The notes: generated from the letters alone by a model not told the origin. Numbered from the stretch's first letter, positions 1-8,043 are shown. The stretch is DNA of 25,517 nt from Pseudomonadota bacterium (GCA_023433445.1 JAEZCS010000089.1:1-25517), one strand, 5' to 3'. A program made the numbers and translations.

Positions 1-2
1 GG

Positions 3-290
3 TTGCTCGTCATCGGTTTTGCCGGTGGCGACATCCCCTCCATACCCGCCAACCTTTTGCTGCTCAAGAGCGCGTCGGCGGTCGGCGTCCTTTGGGGCAA
101 CAGCGTCCGCGCCGATCCGGTCGCGCAGGGCGAAAACATGCGCCAGCTGCTCGCCTGGCTGGCGGACGGCTCGCTCAAACCCGTCATCGACACGCGCTTT
201 GCTCTGCCTGACGCAGTGGCCGCGCTCCAACATCTCGAAAAGCGCAAGGTGAAGGGGAAGGTGCTCCTGACCCTCCAACCTGCGTCCTGA
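3..290 (+). CDS. C-terminal part of a quinone oxidoreductase / zinc-type alcohol dehydrogenase-like protein (MDR superfamily), cut by window edge
   Basis: Only the last 95 or so codons are in the window; the gene begins upstream, so the first Met in view is not its start. The visible part reads as the end of a Rossmann domain (VIGFAGGDIPSIPANLLLLK) followed by the typical MDR tail, with a 'LLAWLADGSLKPVI' segment and a final 'ALQHLEKRKVKGKVLL' helix-strand. This matches NADPH:quinone reductase-like members, which usually reduce enones or quinones with NADPH and carry no zinc. The zinc-ligand region lies outside the window, so the subclass cannot be confirmed. The next gene starts 14 bp after its stop, so it probably belongs to the same catabolic operon. 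Confidence 0.8.
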   Translation: MLVIGFAGGDIPSIPANLLLLKSASAVGVLWGNSVRADPVAQGENMRQLLAWLADGSLKPVIDTRFALPDAVAALQHLEKRKVKGKVLLTLQPAS

Positions 291-304
291 ACAGGAAATC
301 GCTC

Positions 305-2389
305 ATGTCCGAAACAGTCAGCTTCCACGTCCATGGCCCGATTGCCGAAGCGGTGATCGACAATCCCCCGGTCAACGCCACCTCCGCCAGCGTCCGTCAG
401 GGCCTTGCCGAAGCCCTCCGCCAGCTGGAATCCGATCCCGCCCTCCAGGCGCTCGTCATCCGTTGCGAAGGCAAGACCTTCATCGCGGGCGCCGACATCA
501 AGGAATTCGGCAAGCCCATGGCCGATCCGGGCCTGCCGCTGGTCATGGAAATGATGGACCATTCGACCAAGCCGATCATCGCCGCCGTCCACGGCACGGT
601 GCTGGGCGGCGGCCTCGAAGTCGCGCTTGCCTGCCACTATCGCATCGCCGCGCCGGGTACGAAGTTCGGTTTTCCCGAAGTGAAGCTTGGGCTCATGCCC
701 GGCGGCGGCGGTACGCAGCGCACGCCGCGCCTCGCTGGCCTTGCCACCGCGATCAAGCTGGTGACCGAAGGCAATCAGATCGGCACGGATGACGCGCTGA
801 AGTCCAACCTGATCGACGCCGTCGCGGCAAGCAACGACCTCGCAGCCGAAGCACGCAGCTTTGCAGAAAAGCTGGTGGCGGAAGGGAAGGGGCCGCGCAG
901 TTCCTCGACCCTGCCCATGCCTGCCGACGAACCCGCCCTGTTCGAAGAAGCACGCAAGACCGTGGCAAAGAAGATGCGCGGGCAAACCGCGCCCCTTCGC
1001 GCTCTGGAGGCGATGCGGCTCGGCTATGAACTGCCCTTCGACGAGGCGGTGAAGCGGGAGCTGGCTATCTTCCGCGAATGCATGAACGGGTCGCAGTCAA
1101 AAGCCCTGCGCCACCTGTTCGCTGCCGAACGCGAAGTGGCGCGCATCCCCGGCCTTGCCCCCGATACCCAAAGCCGGAACGTCGAACGCGTCGGCGTCAT
1201 CGGCCTTGGCGTGATGGGTCGCGGCATCGTCATGGCTGTCGTCAGCGTCGGCATCCCGGTCATCGCCATCGGCCTGGATCAGCCCAACATCGACGCCGCG
1301 ATGAAGGCGATCACTAAAATGTGGTCGTCGTCCGTCGCCAAGGGCAGCATGTCTCAGGAGACGATGGACAAGCGCCTCGCGCTCATCACCACCAGCGCCG
1401 ATCCGCGTGATCTGTCGCCGACGCAGTTGGTGATAGAGGCGGTGACCGAGGATCTGGAGATCAAGAAGTCCGTCTTCGCCAAGCTGGGTGAGGTGACGCC
1501 CGCTGGCACAATCCTCGCCTCCAACACCAGCTTCCTTAACATCGACACGCTGGCTGAGGCGTCCGGACGGCCCGAAGATGTATGCGGCATGCACTTCTTC
1601 AATCCCGCCCACGTCATGCGCCTGCTGGAAAATGTGCGCGCCGAAAAGACCGATCCCGAAGTGGTCGCGACGATCATGGCGCTGGGCAAACGCATCGGCA
1701 AGCTGCCCGTCTTGTCGGGCGTGTGCGATGGCTTCATCGTCAACCGCATGCTGTCGAAGCGCTCCCGCGAGGGCTTCTTTCTGGTGGAGGAAGGCGCAAA
1801 GCCCGCCGACATTGACAAGGTGCTGCTGTCCTACGGCTTCCCAATGGGCCCGTTCGCGCTCGGCGACCTTGCCGGGCTCGACGTGCAGGCCGCCGCGCGC
1901 AAGGCCCGCGCCGCCAGCGCCACCGAACGCGAACTGCGCGCCGACTTCCCCGAACAGATGGTCGCTGCCGGACGTCTGGGGCAAAAGACCGGCTCTGGCT
2001 GGTACAGCTATGACGAGGACCGCAAGGCCAGTGCCAACCCGCTGACCGATGCGATGATCGCCGCCCATGCGGAGCGCCACGGCCTGAAGCTGCGTGAGAT
2101 TGGCGAGGATGAAATCCGTGAACGCCTTCTTTACGCGATGGTCAATGAAGGGGCGAAGCTGCTGAGCGAAGGCATCGTGCCGCGCCCGCATGAAATCGAC
2201 GTTGCGCTGGTGAACGGCTTGGGCTGGCCCAGCTACACCGGCGGCCCGATGCACTGGGCGGACCAGATCGGCCTCGACAAGGTGCTGGCGACGATCGAGA
2301 AGTTCCGCGCCGAACAAGGCGACGCCTATTGGACGCCCGCGCCGCTGCTGGAGCAATATGCACGCGAGGGCAGGGGCTTTTACGCATGA
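305..2389 (+). CDS. Bifunctional enoyl-CoA hydratase / 3-hydroxyacyl-CoA dehydrogenase (FadB/FadJ-like)
   Basis: This 694-residue fusion should carry out two successive beta-oxidation steps in the cytoplasm: hydration of a 2-enoyl-CoA and NAD-dependent oxidation of the 3-hydroxyacyl-CoA. The hydratase domain (about 1-190) has the oxyanion segment 'FIAGADIKEF' and both catalytic glutamates, E105 in 'GGGLEVAL' and E125 in 'FPEVKLGLMPGGGG'. The dehydrogenase domain starts near 294 with the nucleotide-binding 'GLGVMGRG' (300-307). It keeps the catalytic pair H430 and E442 in 'HFFNPAHVMRLLE', followed by the C-terminal helical domain. The acidic residue that normally ends the second Rossmann strand is displaced ('VIAIGLDQ'), a small oddity. 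An 'aggaa' ribosome site lies about 7 bases before the ATG. The stop overlaps the next start (ATGA), which implies translational coupling. Confidence 0.93.
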   Translation: MSETVSFHVHGPIAEAVIDNPPVNATSASVRQGLAEALRQLESDPALQALVIRCEGKTFIAGADIKEFGKPMADPGLPLVMEMMDHSTKPIIAAVHGTVLGGGLEVALACHYRIAAPGTKFGFPEVKLGLMPGGGGTQRTPRLAGLATAIKLVTEGNQIGTDDALKSNLIDAVAASNDLAAEARSFAEKLVAEGKGPRSSSTLPMPADEPALFEEARKTVAKKMRGQTAPLRALEAMRLGYELPFDEAVKRELAIFRECMNGSQSKALRHLFAAEREVARIPGLAPDTQSRNVERVGVIGLGVMGRGIVMAVVSVGIPVIAIGLDQPNIDAAMKAITKMWSSSVAKGSMSQETMDKRLALITTSADPRDLSPTQLVIEAVTEDLEIKKSVFAKLGEVTPAGTILASNTSFLNIDTLAEASGRPEDVCGMHFFNPAHVMRLLENVRAEKTDPEVVATIMALGKRIGKLPVLSGVCDGFIVNRMLSKRSREGFFLVEEGAKPADIDKVLLSYGFPMGPFALGDLAGLDVQAAARKARAASATERELRADFPEQMVAAGRLGQKTGSGWYSYDEDRKASANPLTDAMIAAHAERHGLKLREIGEDEIRERLLYAMVNEGAKLLSEGIVPRPHEIDVALVNGLGWPSYTGGPMHWADQIGLDKVLATIEKFRAEQGDAYWTPAPLLEQYAREGRGFYA

Positions 2390-3588
2390 GCTACGAACCC
2401 AATGCGAAGACCGCTGACCTGCTGACGCGCCTGCGCGCCTTCATGGACGCGCACATCTATCCCAATGAAAAGCGCTATTATGAGGAAGTGGCGACCGGCG
2501 ACCGATGGGCGCATGTCACGCTGATCGATGACCTCCAGCCTCTGGCGAAGGAAGCGGGTCTCTGGAACCTGTTCCTCCCCGAAAGCACGCACGGCGCGGG
2601 GCTCACCAACCTTGAATATGCGCCGCTTTGTGAGGAAATGGGCCGCGTGCATTGGTGCCCCGCCGTGTTCAACTGCGCCGCGCCTGACACGGGCAATATG
2701 GAGACGCTCGAGCGTTTCGGTACGGAGGAGCATAAGGAACGGTGGCTGAAACCCATGCTGGCGGGCGAAATGCGCTCCGCCTTTGCCATGACGGAGCCAG
2801 ATGTCGCTTCCTCTGACGCCACCAATATCCAAAGCTCGATTGTCCGCGACGGCGATGATTATGTCATCAACGGGCGCAAATGGTGGATTTCGGGCATGGG
2901 CGAGGCCGACTGCGCGCTCATGATCTTCATGGGCAAGACTGATCCGACCGCGCCCAAGCATAAGCAGCAGTCGATGATCCTGGTGCCCCGCGACACGCCC
3001 GGGATCACCGTGCTGCGGCCGATGACCGTGCTCGGCTATGACGACGCGCCGCACGGTCACATGGAAATCCTCTTTGAGAATGTCCGCGTGCCCGCGTCCA
3101 ACATGCTGCTGGGCGAAGGGCGCGGCTTCGAAATCGCCCAGGCGCGGCTTGGCCCCGGCCGCATTCATCACTGCATGCGCATGATCGGCATGGCCGAACG
3201 CGCGCTAGAAGCCATGTGCCGCCGCGTGAAGAGCCGCGTCGCCTTTGGCAAGCCGCTCGCTGAGCAGGGCGTCATCATCGAACGCATCGCCAACAGCCGC
3301 ATCATGATCGATCAGGCACGCCTCCTGACCCTTCACGCCGCGCATCGCATGGATACGGTCGGCAACAAGGTGGCAAAGGCGGACATCGCCATGATCAAGG
3401 TCGCGGCCCCCAATATGGCCTGCCAGGTCATCGACTGGGCTATGCAGGCGCATGGCGCGGCGGGCATCAGCCAGGATTTCTTCCTCGCCAGCTATTATGC
3501 CCACGCCCGCAAGATCCGCTTTGCAGACGGCCCGGACGAGGTGCATCGTCACCAGCTCGGCCGCCTCGAACTCGCCAAATATGACTGA
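2386..3588 (+). CDS. Acyl-CoA dehydrogenase, ACAD10/ACAD11/LvaC-like
   Basis: A 400-residue flavoprotein of full ACAD length. Visible signatures are 'FAMTEPDVASSDATNI' (133-148, FAD/substrate loop), 'SRVAFGKP' (283-290) and 'QAHGAAG' (354-360). At the position of the usual catalytic Glu of the medium-chain enzymes the C-terminal motif reads 'FADGPDEVHRHQ', so Asp381 would be the base; this is typical of the ACAD10/11 branch. The start at 2386 overlaps the preceding stop by 4 bp; longer in-frame starts lie inside the upstream gene. The next gene is an APH-fold kinase overlapping by 8 bp, the same two domains that are fused in eukaryotic ACAD10/ACAD11 and adjacent as LvaA/LvaC in Pseudomonas. 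I infer action on a hydroxyacyl-CoA or its phosphate rather than plain desaturation; ordinary dehydrogenation remains possible. Confidence 0.9.
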   Translation: MSYEPNAKTADLLTRLRAFMDAHIYPNEKRYYEEVATGDRWAHVTLIDDLQPLAKEAGLWNLFLPESTHGAGLTNLEYAPLCEEMGRVHWCPAVFNCAAPDTGNMETLERFGTEEHKERWLKPMLAGEMRSAFAMTEPDVASSDATNIQSSIVRDGDDYVINGRKWWISGMGEADCALMIFMGKTDPTAPKHKQQSMILVPRDTPGITVLRPMTVLGYDDAPHGHMEILFENVRVPASNMLLGEGRGFEIAQARLGPGRIHHCMRMIGMAERALEAMCRRVKSRVAFGKPLAEQGVIIERIANSRIMIDQARLLTLHAAHRMDTVGNKVAKADIAMIKVAAPNMACQVIDWAMQAHGAAGISQDFFLASYYAHARKIRFADGPDEVHRHQLGRLELAKYD

Positions 3589-4624
3589 CGTCCGCACGCT
3601 CGACACATCGCGTCTCGCACCATGGCTGCGCGCCCATGTGCCGGGCGCGGACGGCGAGATCAGCGCGGAGAAATTCGCGGGCGGCCAGTCCAACCCCACC
3701 TATCTTCTCTCGGTGGACGGCCAACCCCGCTTCGTCCTGCGCCGCAAGCCCGATGGCGTGCTGCTCCCCTCCGCCCACGCGATCGAGCGCGAATATCGCG
3801 TGACTGATGCGCTCAAGGATAGCGCCGTCCCCGTCGCCCGTCCGCTCGCCCTGTGCGAGGATGCCAGCATCGTCGGCACGCCCTTCTTCATCATGGCTTA
3901 TGCAGAAGGCCGCAACTTCTGGGACGCGCGCCTGCCTGACCTCACGCCCGCAGACCGCGCCGCCATCTATGACGAAATGAACCGCGTCCTCGCCGCGCTT
4001 CACGCCATCGACCCCGCGCAGGTCGGCCTCACCGACTATGGCAAGCCCGGCAACTATTTCGCCCGCCAGGTCGCGCGTTGGACCAAACAATATCGCGCCA
4101 CCCAGACGCAGCAGCTCGACGCGATGGAGCGGCTGATCGACTGGCTCCCCGCCAACGATCCCGGTCTCGAAGCCAGCCGCATCGTCCACGGCGACTATCG
4201 CAACGACAATATGATCTTCGCCCCCAATGAACCGCGCATCATGGCGGTCCTCGATTGGGAGCTCTCTACGCTCGGCCATCCCCTCGCCGATCTTGCCCAG
4301 CATCTCATGGCATGGCGCGTGCCCAAGGAAGGCTATCGCGGCCTGTCCGACGCAGATTTGCCGACGCTCGGCATCCCATCCGAAGCGGATTATCTGCAAA
4401 ACTACGCGCAGCGCAGTGGCGCGGGTCCAATCGACCCCGCCCACTGGCGCTACGCCCTGGCCTTCGCCATGTTCCGCAACGCCGCCATACGTCAGGGCGT
4501 CTACCACCGTGCGATCAACGGCAATGCGTCAAGCGAAGCCGCCGCCATTCACGGGGCCCGTGCCGGAGAAATAGCGGGCCTCGCCTGGCGCATCGCCCGC
4601 GGGGAAGAGGATGCCCGCCTATGA
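3581..4624 (+). CDS. APH-fold phosphotransferase, probable hydroxyacyl-CoA kinase (LvaA/ACAD11-kinase-like)
   Basis: A 347-residue member of the aminoglycoside-phosphotransferase/choline-kinase fold. The sequence shows a glycine loop 'GGQSNPTY' (34-41), a candidate ATP-binding Lys56, the catalytic loop 'HGDYRNDN' (H203, D205, N210) and the metal site 'DWELSTLGHPLADLA' with D225. All kinase elements are present, so it should be active. The start at 3581 was chosen because it overlaps the acyl-CoA dehydrogenase stop by 8 bp and the family N-terminus begins there. In the Lva pathway and in ACAD10/11 such kinases phosphorylate the hydroxyl of 4-hydroxyacyl-CoA so that the ACAD partner can eliminate phosphate. 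Because the two genes are neighbours I infer that role. Aminoglycoside resistance is unlikely in this operon. It ends in an ATGA overlap with the hydrolase. Confidence 0.87.
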   Translation: MTDVRTLDTSRLAPWLRAHVPGADGEISAEKFAGGQSNPTYLLSVDGQPRFVLRRKPDGVLLPSAHAIEREYRVTDALKDSAVPVARPLALCEDASIVGTPFFIMAYAEGRNFWDARLPDLTPADRAAIYDEMNRVLAALHAIDPAQVGLTDYGKPGNYFARQVARWTKQYRATQTQQLDAMERLIDWLPANDPGLEASRIVHGDYRNDNMIFAPNEPRIMAVLDWELSTLGHPLADLAQHLMAWRVPKEGYRGLSDADLPTLGIPSEADYLQNYAQRSGAGPIDPAHWRYALAFAMFRNAAIRQGVYHRAINGNASSEAAAIHGARAGEIAGLAWRIARGEEDARL

Positions 4625-5661
4625 CCGGAAGACTGATCGACGTTGGCGGCTACCGCCTCCGCGCGGTGGAGCAGGGGGAGGGGCCGCTCGTCCTCATGAT
4701 CCACGGCTTCCCCGGCCTCGCCTGGTCATGGCGGCACCAGATGGGGCCCCTCGCGCGAGCAGGCTTCCGCGCTGTTGCCATCGACAGCCTCGGCTACGGC
4801 GGCAGCGACCGTCCCGCCGATCCAGCCGCCTATGACGCCGATCGGATGCAGTCATACCTCATCGCCCTGCTCGACCATTATGAAGCGGACAAGGCCGTGA
4901 TCGTCGGCCAGGATTTCGGCGCGCAATATGCCTGGAACCTCGCCGTCCGCGCGCCGGATCGGGTGGCAGGCCTCATCGCTACCATCCCCTATGACTATGA
5001 CATGGCCGGACGCGCCATGCTCGGCAGCGCTCCGCGCCTCCCCGCCGACGCGCCCGCCCGGCCGGAGGCCTCCTCGCCCGATCGGCTCCCCAGCGAACGC
5101 TTCGCCGCCATGGCTGCCAAACATTTCGTCCACTTCCACTATTTCATGGAAGTCGGCCCCGCCGAGCGCGAACTCGCCGACCGCGCGCCTGAATTCCTCG
5201 CCCGCCTCTTCTACGCGCTTTCCTCAAAGGGCGATCTGTGGAGCTGGAAGACAGTCTCATCCGTCGGCAGCGGCTATCTCGACGTCCTCCCGCCAGCACC
5301 GCCGCTCCCCTGGCCCTGGCTCACCCAGGCAGAGTTCGACCGCTTCGTCAGCGAATATGTCGATGCCGACCCGATGTTGCGCTTCATCGGCGGCCTCAAC
5401 AGCTACCGCACCGCCGACGCGAACTGGCGCATCGGCGAAAGATGGGCCGACCATGAAGTCGAAACGCCCACCCTGTTCCTCTACGGCGAAAAGGACCCGT
5501 CCTTCGGCTTCTTCACCGATTGGGAAGAGCGAATGCGCAAGCGTGTGCCGGGTCTGCGCGACATCATCGCGGTGGCGGATGCTGGTCATTTCGTGCAGCA
5601 GGAACAACCCGCCGCCTTCAACCGGGCGCTGCTGGACTTCGCCCGATCGGTGACGAAATGA
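4621..5661 (+). CDS. Alpha/beta hydrolase, epoxide-hydrolase-like
   Basis: A 346-residue alpha/beta hydrolase. The oxyanion motif 'HGFPG' is at 28-32, the nucleophile is Asp98 in 'VGQDFGA', the acid is probably D292 in 'GEKDPSF' and the catalytic His is H323 in 'DAGHFVQQEQP'. An Asp nucleophile instead of Ser points to epoxide hydrolases or haloalkane dehalogenases. Tyr174 (in HFHYF) and Tyr262 (in 'GGLNSYRT') sit where the two epoxide-opening lid tyrosines are expected, which favours epoxide hydrolase. It would add water to an epoxide formed by an oxygenase, and a P450 lies two genes downstream. The start at 4621 overlaps the kinase stop (ATGA), and the gene ends with another ATGA overlap. 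The substrate cannot be read from sequence. Confidence 0.85.
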   Translation: MTGRLIDVGGYRLRAVEQGEGPLVLMIHGFPGLAWSWRHQMGPLARAGFRAVAIDSLGYGGSDRPADPAAYDADRMQSYLIALLDHYEADKAVIVGQDFGAQYAWNLAVRAPDRVAGLIATIPYDYDMAGRAMLGSAPRLPADAPARPEASSPDRLPSERFAAMAAKHFVHFHYFMEVGPAERELADRAPEFLARLFYALSSKGDLWSWKTVSSVGSGYLDVLPPAPPLPWPWLTQAEFDRFVSEYVDADPMLRFIGGLNSYRTADANWRIGERWADHEVETPTLFLYGEKDPSFGFFTDWEERMRKRVPGLRDIIAVADAGHFVQQEQPAAFNRALLDFARSVTK

Positions 5662-6491
5662 CCGCCCGCTGGCCAATCGGAGGTCATCTGGGCCTCAGCT
5701 CGCCCGACCAGCCGCTACTTGCGCATCTCGGCCGGTCCACCAGCTCGCTCGACCAGATCGACGCGCTTGCCGACCACGGCTTTAGCGGCGTGCAGGACCT
5801 GTTTCTGACGTTGCGACCAGAAGCTGAGCAAGTCGCCATGGCCAACCGAATGGAAAGCCGTGGCCTCGTCCTGTCCAGTTTCAGCGACCTGAAATATTGG
5901 AACCAGCCGGTCTGGAGCGCCGAAGACGAAGCAGGTCTCGAACATCTGCGCAGCAGCGTGGAATTGAGCGTCGAAATAGCCGCCCGCTTCAACGGCGGCG
6001 GCGTCGTCTGCGTGGCGGGCCTCGACCCTCAGCGCCCACGCGATGCGCAAATCCGCGCGATGACGGAAAATCTGCAGCGCTACGCCGAACCGGCCGCGCG
6101 CAGCGGACTGACGCTGCTCGTCGAACCCATCGCCGCCAGCCGCATCCCCGGCCTGCTGCTCGACCAGCTGGAGGAAGCGGCGGACATGGTGCGCGCGGTC
6201 GCCATGCCATCGGTCCGCCTGCTGTTCGACACCGGCCATGTCGCGATGATGGGTCATGACGTGGCCTCATCCTTTGCCGCCTGCGCGAAGGAGACGGGCC
6301 TCATTCAGTTCGCCGACGTGCCTAATCGCGTCGACCCGGGCCTGGGGGAACTGGATTGGCCTGCCATCCTCCGCCAGATCGAGGAGCAGGGCTATCACGG
6401 TATGATCGAGCTTGAGTTCGAACCGACCGATCCGACCGCGACCGGGGAATCACAGATGCTCGATCGTTTGAAATCGCTCGGCATCTTCTGA
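5658..6491 (+). CDS. Hydroxypyruvate isomerase-like / xylose isomerase-like TIM barrel protein
   Basis: A 277-residue AP-endonuclease-2/xylose-isomerase-like TIM barrel. Candidate metal ligands at barrel strand ends are E156 in 'LLVEPIA', D191 and H194 in 'LFDTGHV', Q217 in 'QFADVPNR' and E251 in 'MIELEFEP'. The segment 'QFADVPNRVDPGLGELDW' closely resembles the hydroxypyruvate isomerase family (Hyi), which interconverts hydroxypyruvate and tartronate semialdehyde. In an operon of acyl-CoA and hydrolase genes a sugar-acid substrate is odd, so it may isomerise a different alpha-hydroxy-carbonyl compound; that is inference. The start at 5658 overlaps the hydrolase stop (ATGA). It is the last gene of the coupled operon; 131 bp of non-coding DNA follow. 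Confidence 0.78.
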   Translation: MTARWPIGGHLGLSSPDQPLLAHLGRSTSSLDQIDALADHGFSGVQDLFLTLRPEAEQVAMANRMESRGLVLSSFSDLKYWNQPVWSAEDEAGLEHLRSSVELSVEIAARFNGGGVVCVAGLDPQRPRDAQIRAMTENLQRYAEPAARSGLTLLVEPIAASRIPGLLLDQLEEAADMVRAVAMPSVRLLFDTGHVAMMGHDVASSFAACAKETGLIQFADVPNRVDPGLGELDWPAILRQIEEQGYHGMIELEFEPTDPTATGESQMLDRLKSLGIF

Positions 6492-6517
6492 CCGGCTGCC
6501 AAACCGCCGCACCAATG

Positions 6518-6610
6518 TCCTGATCTGTTCCTGATGGCCCATATCGCTCCTAGCTCCTGATGGGCCTGCGCTCGTCATCTTGGTAAAAGGGGGCAACAAA
6601 ATGATCAGGA
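6518..6610 (+). promoter_or_regulatory. Upstream region of the ferredoxin-P450 operon with repeated TCCTGAT heptamers
   Basis: TCCTGAT occurs three times in direct orientation, at 6518-6524, 6529-6535 and 6555-6561; the last two share the longer form TCCTGATGG. The first two are exactly 11 bp apart, one helical turn. The reverse complement ATCAGGA is at 6604-6610 and overlaps the ribosome site AGGAG (6607-6611) of the ferredoxin gene. The copies could be half-sites for one of the nearby AraC-family regulators, or the transcript could fold so that an upstream TCCTGAT pairs with the ribosome site. No convincing -35/-10 pair was found. Function is inferred from pattern only. Confidence 0.35.
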
Positions 6611-6622
6611 GAGTCTGGCTCG

Positions 6623-6829
6623 ATGAGAGTGGTTGCTAATCTCGCCCAATGTCAGGGGCACGCGCGATGCGAAGATCTGTGTCCGGAGGTATTTTCTACC
6701 GATGCAGTCGAAGGTAAGGTTGTTATAGAACAGCCCGAATTTCCCCCGGAACTCGAAGAAAAGGTGCGGCTGGCCGTGCGCAACTGCCCGGAAGGGGCGC
6801 TTCGCATCGTAAAGGGGTCTGCGGCGTGA
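6623..6829 (+). CDS. 3Fe-4S-type ferredoxin, P450 redox partner
   Basis: A 68-residue ferredoxin. The cluster motif is C10-Q-G-H13-A-R-C16 with the distant C55-P56, i.e. CX2HX2C...CP. This is the form found in actinobacterial and some proteobacterial ferredoxins that pair with P450s, where His replaces one cysteine and a 3Fe-4S cluster is usual. An additional cysteine, C20, sits directly before 'PEVF', where related proteins usually have Ala or another residue. It would pass single electrons to the P450 encoded immediately downstream; its stop overlaps the P450 GTG start by 4 bp. The ribosome site AGGAG at 6607-6611 is 11 bases before the ATG. No ferredoxin reductase gene is present in the window. 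Confidence 0.9.
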   Translation: MRVVANLAQCQGHARCEDLCPEVFSTDAVEGKVVIEQPEFPPELEEKVRLAVRNCPEGALRIVKGSAA

Positions 6830-8043
6830 CCGTAACCTATTATCCCGTCGCGCCGGATCATGTGCCTGAAGATCTGATCCTGGATTTCGACTTCTTCCAT
6901 ATGCCCGCGGACGTGTCCGATCCTGTGCAGATCTGGCACGGGCTTGTCGAAAAGGGCGCACCGCCCATCTTCTACACGCCGCGTAACGGTGGCCATTGGG
7001 TCTTCCTGCGCTACGCCGATATCGCCGAAGCCTATCGCAACCACGAGATTTTCTCCACGCACAAGGCGCAGATACCGCCGCTGGAACCCTATCCGGTTCT
7101 TCAACCCAACGGCGTTGACCCGCCGCAGCATGACGTGTTCCGCAAATTGCTCGCGCCCATGTTTACGCCGCTCGCCGTGCGCCGGATGACCGATGGGCTG
7201 CAAAGCCGCGCGGAACGGCTCATTTCCGGCTTCTCCGGGCAGGGTGGGTGCGATTTCGTCCGTGACTATGCGGCCAAATTCCCGACCGGCACGTTCCTTG
7301 AACTGTTCGGCCTGCCTGAAGAGCGTCTGCCTGAATTCCTGCGCATCTCCGACACCTTCTTCCGCAGCACCGATCCTGATGTCAGGGCGGAAAACCTGCT
7401 GGAAATCTATGACGTTCTGGAGGAGTTGTTTCGCGAGAAGCAGCGTAATCCTGGCAGTGACATAGCATCGACCGTTGTTCATTCGCGGGATGCGGATGGC
7501 AATCCCTTCCCCTGGACCGATATCATCAATTGCGGTTTCCTGCTCTTCGTGGCGGGGCTGGATACGGTCACGAACACCATGACCTATGTCTGGCGCTACC
7601 TCGCGACATCGGCGGACGCGCGGCAGAAGTTTCGCGACCGGCTGGACGATCCATCGGCATTCCTCCTCGCCATCGAGGAATTGATGCGGATCAACGCGGT
7701 CTCCAACATCTATCGTCGTGTTACGCATGATTGTGAGTTCAAGGGCGTGCAGTTCCGCCGCAACGATCGCGTCGTGCTTCCCAACACGGTGGCGAACCGC
7801 GATCGTTCGGTGTTCAGCGATCCGCAGACGATCGACCTGGACCGCAAGGTCAATAACCATGTCACTTTCGGGCTCGGGCCGCACCGCTGCATCGGATCGC
7901 ACCTCGCCAAGCGTGAGATCATGATTTCCTTACAGGAATGGCTGCGCCAGATCCCCGATTTCGAACTGGACCCCGATCAGGACGCTGGGTCCGTCTTCGG
8001 CGGCCCGGTCATGGGCTTTACCTCGCTCAAACTGCGCTGGTGA
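6826..8043 (+). CDS. Cytochrome P450, P450cam (CYP101)-like
   Basis: A 405-residue soluble bacterial P450. The oxygen-activating I-helix motif 'AGLDTVTN' lies at about 243-250 with the acid-alcohol pair Asp-Thr. The ExxR motif is 'EELMR' (about 284-288). The haem loop is 'FGLGPHRCIG' with Cys355 as thiolate ligand. 'GGHW' near residue 60, the 'DPPQHDVFR' segment and the C-terminal 'LQEWLRQIPDFEL' are strongly reminiscent of P450cam ('LKEWLTRIPDFS'), so a compact terpenoid-like or alicyclic substrate is plausible (inference). The start is GTG at 6826, overlapping the ferredoxin stop (GTGA). P450cam-type enzymes normally use a 2Fe-2S ferredoxin, whereas the coupled gene here encodes a CX2HX2C ferredoxin. 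The gene is followed by a hairpin and converges on an AraC gene. Confidence 0.93.
   Translation: MTVTYYPVAPDHVPEDLILDFDFFHMPADVSDPVQIWHGLVEKGAPPIFYTPRNGGHWVFLRYADIAEAYRNHEIFSTHKAQIPPLEPYPVLQPNGVDPPQHDVFRKLLAPMFTPLAVRRMTDGLQSRAERLISGFSGQGGCDFVRDYAAKFPTGTFLELFGLPEERLPEFLRISDTFFRSTDPDVRAENLLEIYDVLEELFREKQRNPGSDIASTVVHSRDADGNPFPWTDIINCGFLLFVAGLDTVTNTMTYVWRYLATSADARQKFRDRLDDPSAFLLAIEELMRINAVSNIYRRVTHDCEFKGVQFRRNDRVVLPNTVANRDRSVFSDPQTIDLDRKVNNHVTFGLGPHRCIGSHLAKREIMISLQEWLRQIPDFELDPDQDAGSVFGGPVMGFTSLKLRW

Noticed and set aside
1097..2356. Long minus-strand open frame opposite the enoyl-CoA hydratase/dehydrogenase gene
   Set aside because: The product is low-complexity, His/Arg/Gly-rich and resembles no family. 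It is the usual antisense shadow of a GC-rich gene.
3467..4507. Long minus-strand open frame opposite the kinase gene
   Set aside because: The plus strand has clear kinase motifs; the antisense product shows no domain and has no ribosome site.
3581..4624. Aminoglycoside resistance function for the APH-fold protein
   Set aside because: The gene is embedded by overlapping starts and stops in an acyl-CoA operon beside an ACAD10/11-like enzyme, which points to a metabolic kinase.
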